Positions 9,732-17,860 of a stretch of 64,000 nt of DNA are shown one piece after another. The DNA lies in contig CAVTFT010000021.1 in NCBI GenBank assembly GCA_963734085.1, forward strand, positions 131,585-195,584. Direction: 5' to 3'. Made by a program: the position numbers and the translations under genes. The stretch is from CAIWHR01 sp963734085. Its GTDB lineage: Bacteria; Pseudomonadota; Gammaproteobacteria; Burkholderiales; Casimicrobiaceae. The stretch's first letter is position 1; each line of letters begins with the position of its first letter. The notes beneath the pieces were generated by a model. It ran no database searches and had not been told where the DNA came from. It saw only the letters and a list, made by a program, of their open reading frames with translations.

Positions 9732-11042
9732 ATGCCCTGCTGTCACGCTGATTTCGCCGCCGTCGAGGGAAGCGACCGCGGCTTCACGGTCGGGATGCCG
9801 ACGTTCACGTTCGGCGCCGGCGTGCTGGCCGAAGCGGGCGAGCACGCGCGCGAGCTCGGATTGAAGCGCGTCGCGCTCTTCACCGACGCTCGTTTGAAAG
9901 CGAGCGAGTACGTCGCCACGGTGGCCGCATCGCTTGCGGCGGCTCATGTGGACGTGGCCATTTACGATTCGGTCGTCATCGAGCCGACCGACGCATCGTT
10001 CCAGGACGCCGCGCGCTTCGCCGCCGAGGGCCGCTTCGACGGCTACGTCTCGGTGGGCGGCGGCTCTGTGATGGACACGTGCAAGGCGGCGAACCTCTAC
10101 GCGAGTCATCCGGCGGAGTTCATGACCTACGTGAACGCGCCGATCGGCGGCGGACAGAAGGTCCCCGGCGCGGTGAAGCCGCATATCGCCTGCCCGACGA
10201 CATCCGGCACCGGCTCCGAGACGACGGGCATCGCGATCTTCAACCTGCGCTCTATCAACGCGAAGACCGGCATCATCTCGCGCCGGTTGATTCCGGACGT
10301 CGCGCTGATCGATCCGACCGTGACGGCGTCGTTGCCGAAGAACGCGGTGGCCGCGACCGGCTTCGACTGCATGAGCCATGCGCTCGAATCGCTGACTGCA
10401 CGCGCATATCCGCGGCGACTGAATCCCGCGCGCGGCGTCAACCGTCCGGTATCGCAGGGCGCGAACCCGTTCTCGGACATGCTCGCGACCGAAGCGCTGA
10501 AGAGTGTCGGCAGGTTCCTGGTGCGCGCCGTCAATGATTCGACCGACGTCGAGGCCCGCACCGAGATGATGTACGCAGCGATGCTGGCAGGCATCGCGTT
10601 TAACGCCGCCGGCTGCCATCTGCCGCATGGACTCTCGTATGCCGTGTCCGGCCTCGCCAAGAACTGGCACGTCGACGGCTATCCGGAAGGCAAGACGCTC
10701 GTCCCGCACGGGATGGCCGTCGTGCTCAACAATCCGTCGGTGTGGCGGTTCACCGCGCCCTGCTGCCCCGAGCGGCACCTGCACGGCGCGCAATGCCTGG
10801 GTGCGCGCACCGCGGGTGCGCGGCCGGACGAAGCCGGCGACGTGCTGGCCGCGCGCGTGATCGAGCTGATGCGCGCCACCGCGATGCCGAACGGGCTTGC
10901 TGCACTCGGTTTCGACGACTCGCACCTCGACGCGCTCGCCACGGGCGCCGAGCCGCAGTACCGGGTCATTCGCAATGCACCGAAGGACGTCGGCCGCGAC
11001 GACCTGAAGGCGCTGTTCGACGCCGCGCTCAGCTACTGGTAG
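9732..11042 (+). CDS. Iron-containing alcohol dehydrogenase, hydroxyacid-oxoacid transhydrogenase type
   Basis: Family III (iron) alcohol dehydrogenase of 436 residues. The nucleotide site GYVSVGGGSVMDTCKAAN, PTTSGTGSETTGIAIF and the metal ligands in FDCMSHALES, HLPHGLSYAVSG and LVPHGMAV are present. The insert GVNRPVSQGANPFSD and the order of motifs match the ADHFE1/hydroxyacid-oxoacid transhydrogenase subgroup, which couples 4-hydroxybutyrate oxidation to 2-oxoglutarate reduction without free NAD release. AAGGAG lies 6 bases before the ATG. It follows the GMC gene closely and its last 14 bases overlap the end of convergent phoR. Subfamily assignment is from remembered motif resemblance; an ordinary iron alcohol dehydrogenase is possible. 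Confidence 0.8.
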   Translation: MPCCHADFAAVEGSDRGFTVGMPTFTFGAGVLAEAGEHARELGLKRVALFTDARLKASEYVATVAASLAAAHVDVAIYDSVVIEPTDASFQDAARFAAEGRFDGYVSVGGGSVMDTCKAANLYASHPAEFMTYVNAPIGGGQKVPGAVKPHIACPTTSGTGSETTGIAIFNLRSINAKTGIISRRLIPDVALIDPTVTASLPKNAVAATGFDCMSHALESLTARAYPRRLNPARGVNRPVSQGANPFSDMLATEALKSVGRFLVRAVNDSTDVEARTEMMYAAMLAGIAFNAAGCHLPHGLSYAVSGLAKNWHVDGYPEGKTLVPHGMAVVLNNPSVWRFTAPCCPERHLHGAQCLGARTAGARPDEAGDVLAARVIELMRATAMPNGLAALGFDDSHLDALATGAEPQYRVIRNAPKDVGRDDLKALFDAALSYW

Positions 11043-12375
11043 AGGACGGCACGGGCGGTGCGGACGCGCGGTCGGCCGCGACGCGCTGCACGCGGCGCGG
11101 CGGCAATCGCACGGTGAACGTGCTGCCGCGCCCCGGATCGCTCACGACGTCGAGCTCGGAGTCGTGGCGCAGGAGCACGTGCTTGACGATTGCAAGCCCG
11201 AGGCCCGTGCCGCCCGTTGCGCGCGAGCGGCTGCGATCCACGCGATAGAACCGTTCGGTCAGCCGCGGGATGTGCTCGGCGGCGATGCCGATCCCCGTGT
11301 CCTCGACGCCGAACTCGCCCTTTCCATCGTCGGCGATCCGCCACGACAGCGTGACCTTGCCGCCTTCCGGCGTATAGCGGATCGCGTTGCTGATGAGGTT
11401 GCCGAAGGCGCTCGCGAGCTCGTCGCGGTTCCCGAGCACGGTCGCGGCGTCCCGAATGTCGAGCGCGATCGTGTGCTGCCCGCCCGAAAGCGCCTTCGCG
11501 TCCGCCGACAGCCCGAGCAGCAGAGGCTCGACGGCGAACGGCAACTCGGCGACCACATTCTGGTCGCTTTCGAGTGCCGAGAGTGTCAACAGGTCATCGA
11601 CCAGCCGTTTCATGTTGCGCGCCTGCTCGTGCATGAGCTGCAGGTAGCGCGCGCGCTGCCGCGGCTCGAGCTCCATGTCCTGCAGCGTCTCGATGAAACC
11701 GGCGACGACGGTCAGCGGCGTCTTCATCTCGTGCGACACGTTGGCGATGAAATCGCGGCGCATTCGCGTGACCGCCTCCAATTGCGTGATGTCGCGGCTG
11801 ATGAGGAGCTTTTCCCGGACGCCGAAGGGAATGACCTGGATTGACAGCGTCGCCCCCTGCTCGCGCTGCGAGGCGATGGTGAGCGCGTCCGAGTACGCGC
11901 CCGTCTCGAGGTAGCGGATGAATTCCGGCTGGCGGACGACGTTGACCAGCGGCTGTCCTGTATCGTGAGCGAGGTCGAGCCCGAAATGCGACTGCGCGCG
12001 CGCATTCGCCCACTCCACCCGGTTGGTCGCATCGAGCACCACCATGCCGTCGGGGATCGCCTCGGCGACGCTCCTGAAGCGCTCCATCGCGCTGGCGAGG
12101 TCGCGCTGCACGAGGTTGCGATTGCGCACGCGCCGATAGAGCGCCGAGAATGCGACGCGCCAGCTGCCGCGCCCCTCGGGCACAGGCTCGTCGACCGGGC
12201 CGGCGGCCCAAGTCGCGAGTCCGCCGAGATGCCAGAGATGGAAGGCGACGACGCCGGCGCTGCCGACGGCCAGGACACCGAGCGCCCACGCGGCGCCGAA
12301 CGCGATCGCCACGATCGCCGTCAGCAGCGCGACGGCGGCGGGCGCGATCAACGCCGAGAGGATCGCGGGGTTCAT
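11029..12375 (-). CDS. phoR: Phosphate regulon sensor histidine kinase PhoR
   Basis: Membrane sensor kinase that phosphorylates PhoB when PstSCAB-PhoU signals low phosphate. The 448-residue product has two N-terminal hydrophobic segments (about 5-45), a PAS domain (about 95-190, AIPDGMVVLDATNRVEWANA), the dimerisation/phosphoacceptor box FIANVSHEMKTPLTV, N-box NLISNAIRYTPEG, G1 box VEDTGIGI and G2 box GGTGLGLAIVKH. The ATG at 12375 has AAGGG about 9 bases upstream and lies 23 bases after phoB. An upstream in-frame extension overlaps phoB and is rejected. Its stop overlaps the convergent dehydrogenase gene by 14 bases. Confidence 0.95.
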   Translation of the reverse strand: MNPAILSALIAPAAVALLTAIVAIAFGAAWALGVLAVGSAGVVAFHLWHLGGLATWAAGPVDEPVPEGRGSWRVAFSALYRRVRNRNLVQRDLASAMERFRSVAEAIPDGMVVLDATNRVEWANARAQSHFGLDLAHDTGQPLVNVVRQPEFIRYLETGAYSDALTIASQREQGATLSIQVIPFGVREKLLISRDITQLEAVTRMRRDFIANVSHEMKTPLTVVAGFIETLQDMELEPRQRARYLQLMHEQARNMKRLVDDLLTLSALESDQNVVAELPFAVEPLLLGLSADAKALSGGQHTIALDIRDAATVLGNRDELASAFGNLISNAIRYTPEGGKVTLSWRIADDGKGEFGVEDTGIGIAAEHIPRLTERFYRVDRSRSRATGGTGLGLAIVKHVLLRHDSELDVVSDPGRGSTFTVRLPPRRVQRVAADRASAPPVPSSTSS

Positions 12376-12398
12376 CGCGATGCGCCCTTGCGAGACGC

Positions 12399-13088
12399 TC
12401 AGTGCGGCACGGCCAAGCGGTACCCGCTGCCACGCACCGTTTCGATCATCCGGTCGAGTCCAAACGGTTCCAGCGCAAGCCGCAGCCGGCGGATGTGGAC
12501 GTCGACGGTGCGCTCCTCGATGTAGACGTGGTCGCCCCACACCTGATCCAGGAGCTGCGTGCGGGAATGCACGCGCTCGGGCCGCGCGAGGAAGAAGCGC
12601 AGCAGGCGAAACTCAGTCGGGCCGATCGGAACGAGGCGCCCGGCGGCCGTCACGCGGTGCGTCGACGGATCGAGCGTGAGCGCGCCGACGGCAAGAGGTT
12701 CCTGCGCGGCCTCGGGCGCGCGCCGGCGCAGCACCGCTTTGATCCGCGCTTTGAGCTCGCGCGGCGAAAAAGGCTTGGTCACGTAGTCGTCGACCCACGC
12801 TTCGAGGCCGGCGACCTTGTCGGCTTCGTCGGTCCGCGCGGTGACCATGATGATCGGCAGCTCCTTCGTTCGCGCATCGGCGCGCAGCTGCTTCGCGAGC
12901 GAAAGACCCGACTGGCCGGGAAGCATCCAGTCGAGGAGCAGCAGGTCCGGCAGCGAATGCTTGAGTTGCGCTTGGGCGGACTCGGCATCCGGCGCCGCCT
13001 GCACGGCGTAGCCCGCGTCGGCGAGGTTGACGTGCAAGAGCTCGAGGATCGCGGGCTCGTCCTCGACGACGAGGATCGTGGGTGTCAT
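12399..13088 (-). CDS. phoB: Phosphate regulon response regulator PhoB
   Basis: OmpR/PhoB-type regulator that binds Pho boxes when phosphorylated. The 229-residue protein has an N-terminal receiver domain with the acidic pocket VVEDEPA, the phosphoacceptor Asp in LLLLDWMLPG, the switch Thr in ITARTDE-like IMVTARTDE and the Lys in YVTKPFSPREL. The C-terminal winged helix contains TEFRLLRFFLARPERVHSRT and VDVHIRRLRLAL. The ATG overlaps the phoU stop (ATGA), and GGAGG lies 10 bases upstream. Its likely target is the tandem Pho box before pstS. Confidence 0.97.
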   Translation of the reverse strand: MTPTILVVEDEPAILELLHVNLADAGYAVQAAPDAESAQAQLKHSLPDLLLLDWMLPGQSGLSLAKQLRADARTKELPIIMVTARTDEADKVAGLEAWVDDYVTKPFSPRELKARIKAVLRRRAPEAAQEPLAVGALTLDPSTHRVTAAGRLVPIGPTEFRLLRFFLARPERVHSRTQLLDQVWGDHVYIEERTVDVHIRRLRLALEPFGLDRMIETVRGSGYRLAVPH

Positions 13089-13792
13089 TCGTCGGCAACC
13101 TCCGCCCGGATCTGTTCGGCGGTGGCATGACGGACGTCCTTGCCCTTGACCACCTGGACGACCGCTTCGGCGATGTTCTTCGCGTGGTCACCGATGCGTT
13201 CGATCGATTTGGCGATGAACACGATCTCGAGTGCCGGCGTGATCATCCGCGGGTCCTCCATCATGTAGCTGATCAGCTGGCGCATGATCGCCTGGAACGC
13301 CACGTCGATGTCCTCGTCGCGATCGATGACTTCGGCTGCGGCGGTCACGTCGAGCCGGGCGAATGCGTCGAGCGTCATCTGCAGCATCACCTGCGCGTGC
13401 TCGGCGGCGCGGACGACGTCGTACTCGCGCATCCTCGTCAGGCGGTCGTTGCCGCGCGTCTGCGCCGCCTTGTAGGCGATCTTCTTCACTTCGTCGCCGA
13501 CCCGCTCGAGGTCGTTCACGATCTTGGTGATGGTGAGGATCATCCGCAGATCGATCGCCGCCGGCTGCCGCTTGGCGATGATCTGGCTGCACTGCTGGTC
13601 GATCGACATCTGCATCTGGTTGATCGAGAGCTCGTCGGCGCCGATCTCGTCGATCGTTCCCTCGCCCTCGTCCGTGCCGAGAATCGAGATCGCCTTGGCG
13701 AGCTGGGTCTCGACCAATCCTCCCATCGCCATGACGCCGCTGCGGATCCCTTCCATCTCGGCGTCGAATTGCTTGTGCGTGTGCTCGGTCAT
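13085..13792 (-). CDS. phoU: Phosphate transport system regulator PhoU
   Basis: PhoU links Pst transport activity to PhoR and keeps the regulon off in high phosphate. The 235-residue product consists of two three-helix repeats with the metal-binding E/DxxxD-type motifs, for example LERVGDEVKKIA and IERIGDHAKNIAEA. It begins MTEHTHKQFDAEMEGIRSG. It lies 26 bases after pstB and overlaps phoB by four bases, as expected in a pst-pho operon. Confidence 0.96.
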   Translation of the reverse strand: MTEHTHKQFDAEMEGIRSGVMAMGGLVETQLAKAISILGTDEGEGTIDEIGADELSINQMQMSIDQQCSQIIAKRQPAAIDLRMILTITKIVNDLERVGDEVKKIAYKAAQTRGNDRLTRMREYDVVRAAEHAQVMLQMTLDAFARLDVTAAAEVIDRDEDIDVAFQAIMRQLISYMMEDPRMITPALEIVFIAKSIERIGDHAKNIAEAVVQVVKGKDVRHATAEQIRAEVADE

Positions 13793-13818
13793 ATCGCTTG
13801 TCCCGATCCTGGGTTCCG

Positions 13819-14658
13819 CTAGCCGAAGCGGCCGGTGATGTAGTCCTCGGTGTCCTTCTTCCTCGGTTTCAAGAAGATCTGGTCGGTCTCTCCGAATTCG
13901 ATCAGCTCACCCAGGTACATGTACCCGGTGAAATCGGACACTCGGGCGGCCTGCTGCATGTTGTGAGTGACGATCGCAATCGTATACTCTTCCTTGAGCT
14001 CGGTGATGAGCTCTTCGATCTTCGCCGTCGAGATCGGGTCGAGTGCAGAAGTCGGCTCGTCGAGCAGCAGCACTTCGGGCTTGACCGCGACCGCGCGGGC
14101 GATGCAAAGCCGCTGCTGCTGGCCGCCGGAAAGCGCCATCCCGCTCTGCTTGAGCTTGTCCTTCGCCTCTTCCCACATCGCCGCCTTGGTGAGTGCCCAT
14201 TCGACGCGCTCGTCCATCGCGCGCGCCGATAGGTTTTCGTAAAGCCTCACGCCGAACGCGATGTTGTCGTAGATCGACATCGGAAACGGGGTGGGCTTCT
14301 GGAACACCATCCCGACTTTTGCCCGCAGCATGTTGATGTCCACCCCCGGCGCGAGGATATTCTCGCCGTCCAGCATGATCTCGCCGACCGCGCGCTGGCC
14401 GGGGTACAGCGAGTACATCCGGTTCAACGTCCGCAACAGCGTCGACTTGCCGCAGCCGGAAGGACCGATGAACGCCGTCACCTGACGTTCGGCGATGTCG
14501 AGGCGGACGTCCTTCAACGCCTGGAACTTGCCGTAGAAGAAGTCGAGATCCCGGATCGACATCTTCGGCCCAGCCGGCAACGCGTTCTGCTCCGGCACGT
14601 CCGGCCGGATCGCGACAGCATCGAGATTCATCGTGGCGTCTTTCGCGTCATGGGTCAT
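13819..14658 (-). CDS. pstB: Phosphate ABC transporter ATP-binding protein PstB
   Basis: ATPase of the high-affinity phosphate importer. The 279-residue product has Walker A GPSGCGKST, Q-loop VFQKPTPFP, signature LSGGQQQRLCIARA, Walker B VLLLDEPTSALD and H-loop IVTHNMQQA. The ATG at 14658 overlaps the pstA stop as ATGA, so translation is coupled; no ribosome site is needed. A second in-frame Met lies nine codons further on. A longer in-frame extension into pstA is rejected. The N-terminal tail of about 30 residues before MSIRDLDFFYGK is somewhat longer than in E. coli PstB. Confidence 0.96.
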   Translation of the reverse strand: MTHDAKDATMNLDAVAIRPDVPEQNALPAGPKMSIRDLDFFYGKFQALKDVRLDIAERQVTAFIGPSGCGKSTLLRTLNRMYSLYPGQRAVGEIMLDGENILAPGVDINMLRAKVGMVFQKPTPFPMSIYDNIAFGVRLYENLSARAMDERVEWALTKAAMWEEAKDKLKQSGMALSGGQQQRLCIARAVAVKPEVLLLDEPTSALDPISTAKIEELITELKEEYTIAIVTHNMQQAARVSDFTGYMYLGELIEFGETDQIFLKPRKKDTEDYITGRFG

Positions 14659-15497
14659 TTGACGGCGGTCTGGCGAAACAGAACGCGCGCCACGATGTTG
14701 AGCGTCAGGACGGCCAGAGTGATAAGGAGCGAGCCCGCCCACGCCAGCTCCTGCCAGTCCTTGTAGGGGCTCATCGCGAACTGGAAGATCACGACGGGAA
14801 GGTTCGACATCGGTGCGTCGAGGTTGGCAGTCCAGAACTGATTGTTCAATGCGGTGAACAAAAGCGGCGCCGTCTCGCCGGAAATGCGAGCGACGGCAAG
14901 CAGCACGCCCGTAACCACCCCTGCACGGACCGAGCGCAGTGTCACCATCAGGATCATCTTCCATTGCGGCGTCCCGAGCGCCACGGCGGCTTCGCGCAGG
15001 CTGTCCGGCACAAGCCGCAGCATGTTTTCGGTCGTACGGACGACCACCGGTATCACGATCAGGGCAAGCGCGAACGAACCGGCCCAGGCGGAGAAATGGC
15101 CCACTTGGAACACGTAGATCTCGTAGATGAAAAGACCAATGATGATCGACGGCGCAGACAGCAGGATATCGTTGATGAAGCGCGTGACCGGCGCGAGCCA
15201 GCCGCGGGCACCGAATTCGGCGAGGTAGATGCCGGCGAAGATGCCGACCGGAGTACCGATCAGCGTTCCCATGCCCGCCATCAGCACGCTGCCGGCGATC
15301 GCGTTGAGGAGCCCCCCCGCGCTGCCCGGCGGAGGCGTCATCTGAGTGAAGAGGCGAATGCTGAGCGCCTCGAATCCCGCCAGGAACAGCGTGACCAGAA
15401 TCCAGAACAGGAAAGCGAGCCCGAATCCCATCGCCAGCAGCGACATCAACAGGTTGAACCGGTTGACGATCAGGCGATGGGAATAGAGCGAATGCAT
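14655..15497 (-). CDS. pstA: Phosphate ABC transporter permease PstA
   Basis: Inner-membrane permease of PstSCAB. The 280-residue protein has about six hydrophobic segments and the binding-protein-dependent transport loop LREAAVALGTPQWKMILMVT, with PstA-typical RISGETAPLLFTA. It overlaps pstB by four bases and follows pstC by 18 bases. Length is slightly short of the E. coli 296 residues but complete. Confidence 0.95.
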   Translation of the reverse strand: MHSLYSHRLIVNRFNLLMSLLAMGFGLAFLFWILVTLFLAGFEALSIRLFTQMTPPPGSAGGLLNAIAGSVLMAGMGTLIGTPVGIFAGIYLAEFGARGWLAPVTRFINDILLSAPSIIIGLFIYEIYVFQVGHFSAWAGSFALALIVIPVVVRTTENMLRLVPDSLREAAVALGTPQWKMILMVTLRSVRAGVVTGVLLAVARISGETAPLLFTALNNQFWTANLDAPMSNLPVVIFQFAMSPYKDWQELAWAGSLLITLAVLTLNIVARVLFRQTAVK

Positions 15498-15515
15498 GGG
15501 ATGGAGCGGCGAACG

Positions 15516-16541
15516 TCAGGTCTTGCGGCCTTCGCCCCTGGCCAATTGCAGCAGCAGCAACTTGGCCAGGGCGAGCACGATGAACGTGATGATGAACAGG
15601 ATGAGCCCGAGTTCGATCAGGGCTGATGTATAAAGATCGCCCACCGCCTCGGTGAATTCGTTGGCAAGCGCGGACGCGATGCTGTTGCCGGGCTGAAGGA
15701 CGGAAGCGGTGAGGCGGTGCGCGTTGCCGATGAGAAACGTCACCGCCATGGTCTCACCCAGCGCGCGGCCCAAGCCGAGCATGATGCCGCCGATCACCCC
15801 GACCTTCGTATAGGGGAGCACGATGTTCCGGACGACTTCCCAGGTCGTGCAACCGATGCCGTACGCCGACTCCTTCAGTACCGGCGGGACGATCTCGAAC
15901 ACGTCGCGCATGACCGATGCAATAAAGGGAATCACCATGATAGCCAGCACAAATCCAGCGGTGAACACGCCGATACCCTGGGGCGGTCCCTTGAACAGCA
16001 CGCCGATCAGGGGCGTGGCGCCGAGCGTATTGATCAGCCACGGCTGAACATGGTCGGCGAACAGCGGCGCCAGCACGAAGAGCCCCCACATCCCATAGAT
16101 GATGCTGGGGATCGCGGCCAGCAGCTCGATTGCTGTGCCCAGCGGCCGCTTGAGCCAAGCTGGCGAGAGCTCGGTCAGGAACAGGGCGATCCCGAAGCTC
16201 ACGGGGACGCCGATCAAGAGCGCGATAAACGAAGTGACCAGCGTGCCGACGATCGGCACCAACGCCCCGAACTTTTCGGTGACGGGGTTCCACTCCGAGT
16301 CGACGAGGAACCCGAGGCCGAACTTCTGCAATGCGGGCAGGCTGCCGTACACCAGCGAGACGATGATCGCGAGCAGAATCGCCAGTACTGCGAAGGCGAA
16401 CAAGCGGGCGACCGCCCTGAAGAGCAGATCCTGGAGCTGGACGCTACTCTGCTTCGGATCGGGCATCTTGGCGACGCTGACCTGCGCGCGGGGTGGCAGC
16501 GCGTCGATTATAGTCGGTATGGTCCCAGCGGTCGTTTCCAT
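15516..16541 (-). CDS. pstC: Phosphate ABC transporter permease PstC
   Basis: Partner permease of PstA. The 341-residue protein has a cytoplasmic N-terminus and about six transmembrane helices; the conserved loop is KESAYGIGCTTWEVVRNIVL followed by GRALGETMAVTFLIGN. The start chosen is the ATG at 16541 (METTAGTIP); a later ATG (MPDPKQ) is possible and would remove 25 poorly conserved residues. It lies 154 bases after pstS, beyond a strong terminator, so its expression relies on read-through or a weak internal promoter. Confidence 0.94.
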   Translation of the reverse strand: METTAGTIPTIIDALPPRAQVSVAKMPDPKQSSVQLQDLLFRAVARLFAFAVLAILLAIIVSLVYGSLPALQKFGLGFLVDSEWNPVTEKFGALVPIVGTLVTSFIALLIGVPVSFGIALFLTELSPAWLKRPLGTAIELLAAIPSIIYGMWGLFVLAPLFADHVQPWLINTLGATPLIGVLFKGPPQGIGVFTAGFVLAIMVIPFIASVMRDVFEIVPPVLKESAYGIGCTTWEVVRNIVLPYTKVGVIGGIMLGLGRALGETMAVTFLIGNAHRLTASVLQPGNSIASALANEFTEAVGDLYTSALIELGLILFIITFIVLALAKLLLLQLARGEGRKT

Positions 16542-16626
16542 TCTTGCCTGTACCCGGCGCGCTGCCCATCGGCCCGCCCGCCCATTGCGGCTTCTCCTAA
16601 ACTTCCCGACCTGCCGCCGCTTATCG

Positions 16627-16665
16627 AAAAAACGCGGCGTTCGCTTTAGTCCTGCGAACGCCGCG
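16627..16665 (-). terminator. Rho-independent terminator between pstS and pstC
   Basis: In the mRNA a 12-bp GC-rich stem (GCGGCGTTCGC core, pairing with GCGAACGCCGC) with a 9-base loop is followed by six T. It starts 31 bases after the pstS stop. Partial termination here would give more binding protein than membrane components. Confidence 0.85.
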
Positions 16666-16695
16666 CGCGGCGGGTGGAGGAGGGCAGGCCGCCGA

Positions 16696-17739
16696 TCAAT
16701 AAACTGATTTGCCGGACGCGTCCTTGATCTGCGACTTCCAGGTGCCTTTGATCTGACTCGTGACCGATTCAGGAAGCGGGACGTAATCCAGCGAATCGGC
16801 CAGCTTGTCGCCGTCGGGCGTGTAGGCCCAGTCGAAGAACTTGAGCACTTCCTTGGCCGTATCGGGCTTCGCCTGCGTCTTGTACATCAGGATGAATGTC
16901 GCGCCCGAAATCGGCCATGCATTCTTCCCGGGCTGGTCGGTCAGCACCAGGTAGTAGCCGGGTGCTTTGCTCCAGTCCGCGCCCGCGGCCGCCGCCTTGA
17001 ACGTTTCCGAGGCGGGGCTGACGAAATTGCCGTCACGGTTCTGCACTTGCGCGTAGGTCATCTTGTTCTGAAGCGCGTAAGCGTATTCGACGTAACCGAT
17101 CGAGCCCTTGACGCGCTGCACGTACGACGCGACGCCCTCGTTGCCCTTGCCGCCGACGCCCGCGGGCCACGCGACCGACGTGCCCTCGCCCACCTTCTGT
17201 TTCCATTCCGGGCTGACCTTGGACAGGTAGTTCACCCAGATGAACGTAGTGCCGGATCCATCCGAGCGGTGCACGACGGTGATCTCGGAATCGGGCAACT
17301 TGGAGCTCGGATTGAGCTTTGCGATCGCAGGGTCATTCCATTTCGTGATCTTGCCCAGGTAGATGTCGGCCAGGACCGGTCCGGTCAGCTTGAGCTCGCC
17401 CGGCTTGACGTTTTCGAGGTTGACGACGGGCACGTCGCCACCGATGACTGTTGGGAACTGCAACAGGCCATCCTTGTCCAGGTCTTCCGGCTTGAGCGGC
17501 ATGTCCGAGGCGCCGAAGTCGACCGTCTTGTTCTGAATCTGCTTGATGCCGCCGCCGGAACCAATGGACTGATAATTGAGGCCCACGCCGGTCTTGGCCT
17601 TGTACGCCTCGGCCCACTTGGCGTAGATCGGATAGGGAAACGTCGCGCCGGCACCGGTGATGTCGATCGCATGGACGGGAAGGCCGAACGCGAATGCGGC
17701 GGCCGCGAAAAAGCCTTTGACAGCGGCGTTGCGGGTCAT
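16696..17739 (-). CDS. pstS: Periplasmic phosphate-binding protein PstS
   Basis: Periplasmic receptor of the high-affinity phosphate importer. The 347-residue precursor has a signal peptide (MTRNAAVKGFFAAAAFAFGL, cleavage near HA-ID), then GAGATFPYPIYAKWAEAYK, SIGSGGGIKQI, the phosphate-binding VVHRSDGSGTTFIWVNYL and SYVQRVKGSIGYVEYAYA. GAGGA lies 9 bases before the ATG. It is the first gene of pstSCAB-phoUBR and its promoter carries the Pho box at 17789-17826. A longer in-frame extension upstream overlaps the promoter and is rejected. Confidence 0.97.
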   Translation of the reverse strand: MTRNAAVKGFFAAAAFAFGLPVHAIDITGAGATFPYPIYAKWAEAYKAKTGVGLNYQSIGSGGGIKQIQNKTVDFGASDMPLKPEDLDKDGLLQFPTVIGGDVPVVNLENVKPGELKLTGPVLADIYLGKITKWNDPAIAKLNPSSKLPDSEITVVHRSDGSGTTFIWVNYLSKVSPEWKQKVGEGTSVAWPAGVGGKGNEGVASYVQRVKGSIGYVEYAYALQNKMTYAQVQNRDGNFVSPASETFKAAAAGADWSKAPGYYLVLTDQPGKNAWPISGATFILMYKTQAKPDTAKEVLKFFDWAYTPDGDKLADSLDYVPLPESVTSQIKGTWKSQIKDASGKSVY

Positions 17740-17771
17740 CTCGTTGTTCCTCTTGGTTGGGCGATGCCGCC

Positions 17772-17826
17772 GATTGTTACAGGGGCGTGTGACACCGAGA
17801 TGACACCGGCGTGACGAACGATGACA
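17772..17826 (-). promoter_or_regulatory. Tandem Pho box and promoter of pstS
   Basis: On the minus strand four GTCA units occur with spacings of 10, 11 and 11 bases. The promoter-proximal pair, TGTCATCTCGGTGTCAC (17805-17789), matches the PhoB consensus of two 7-base units in an 11-base period. A -10-like TAACAAT (17778-17772) follows about 10 bases downstream, so the box replaces the -35 element, as in classical PhoB-activated promoters. Confidence 0.85.
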
Positions 17827-17860
17827 ACGCCGGCCGCCGGCATGGACGCGGTTGCCTGCG

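Noticed and set aside
16542..16626. A possible extra gene between pstC and pstS
   Set aside because: Only short frames exist; the interval is explained by the terminator and leader of pstC.
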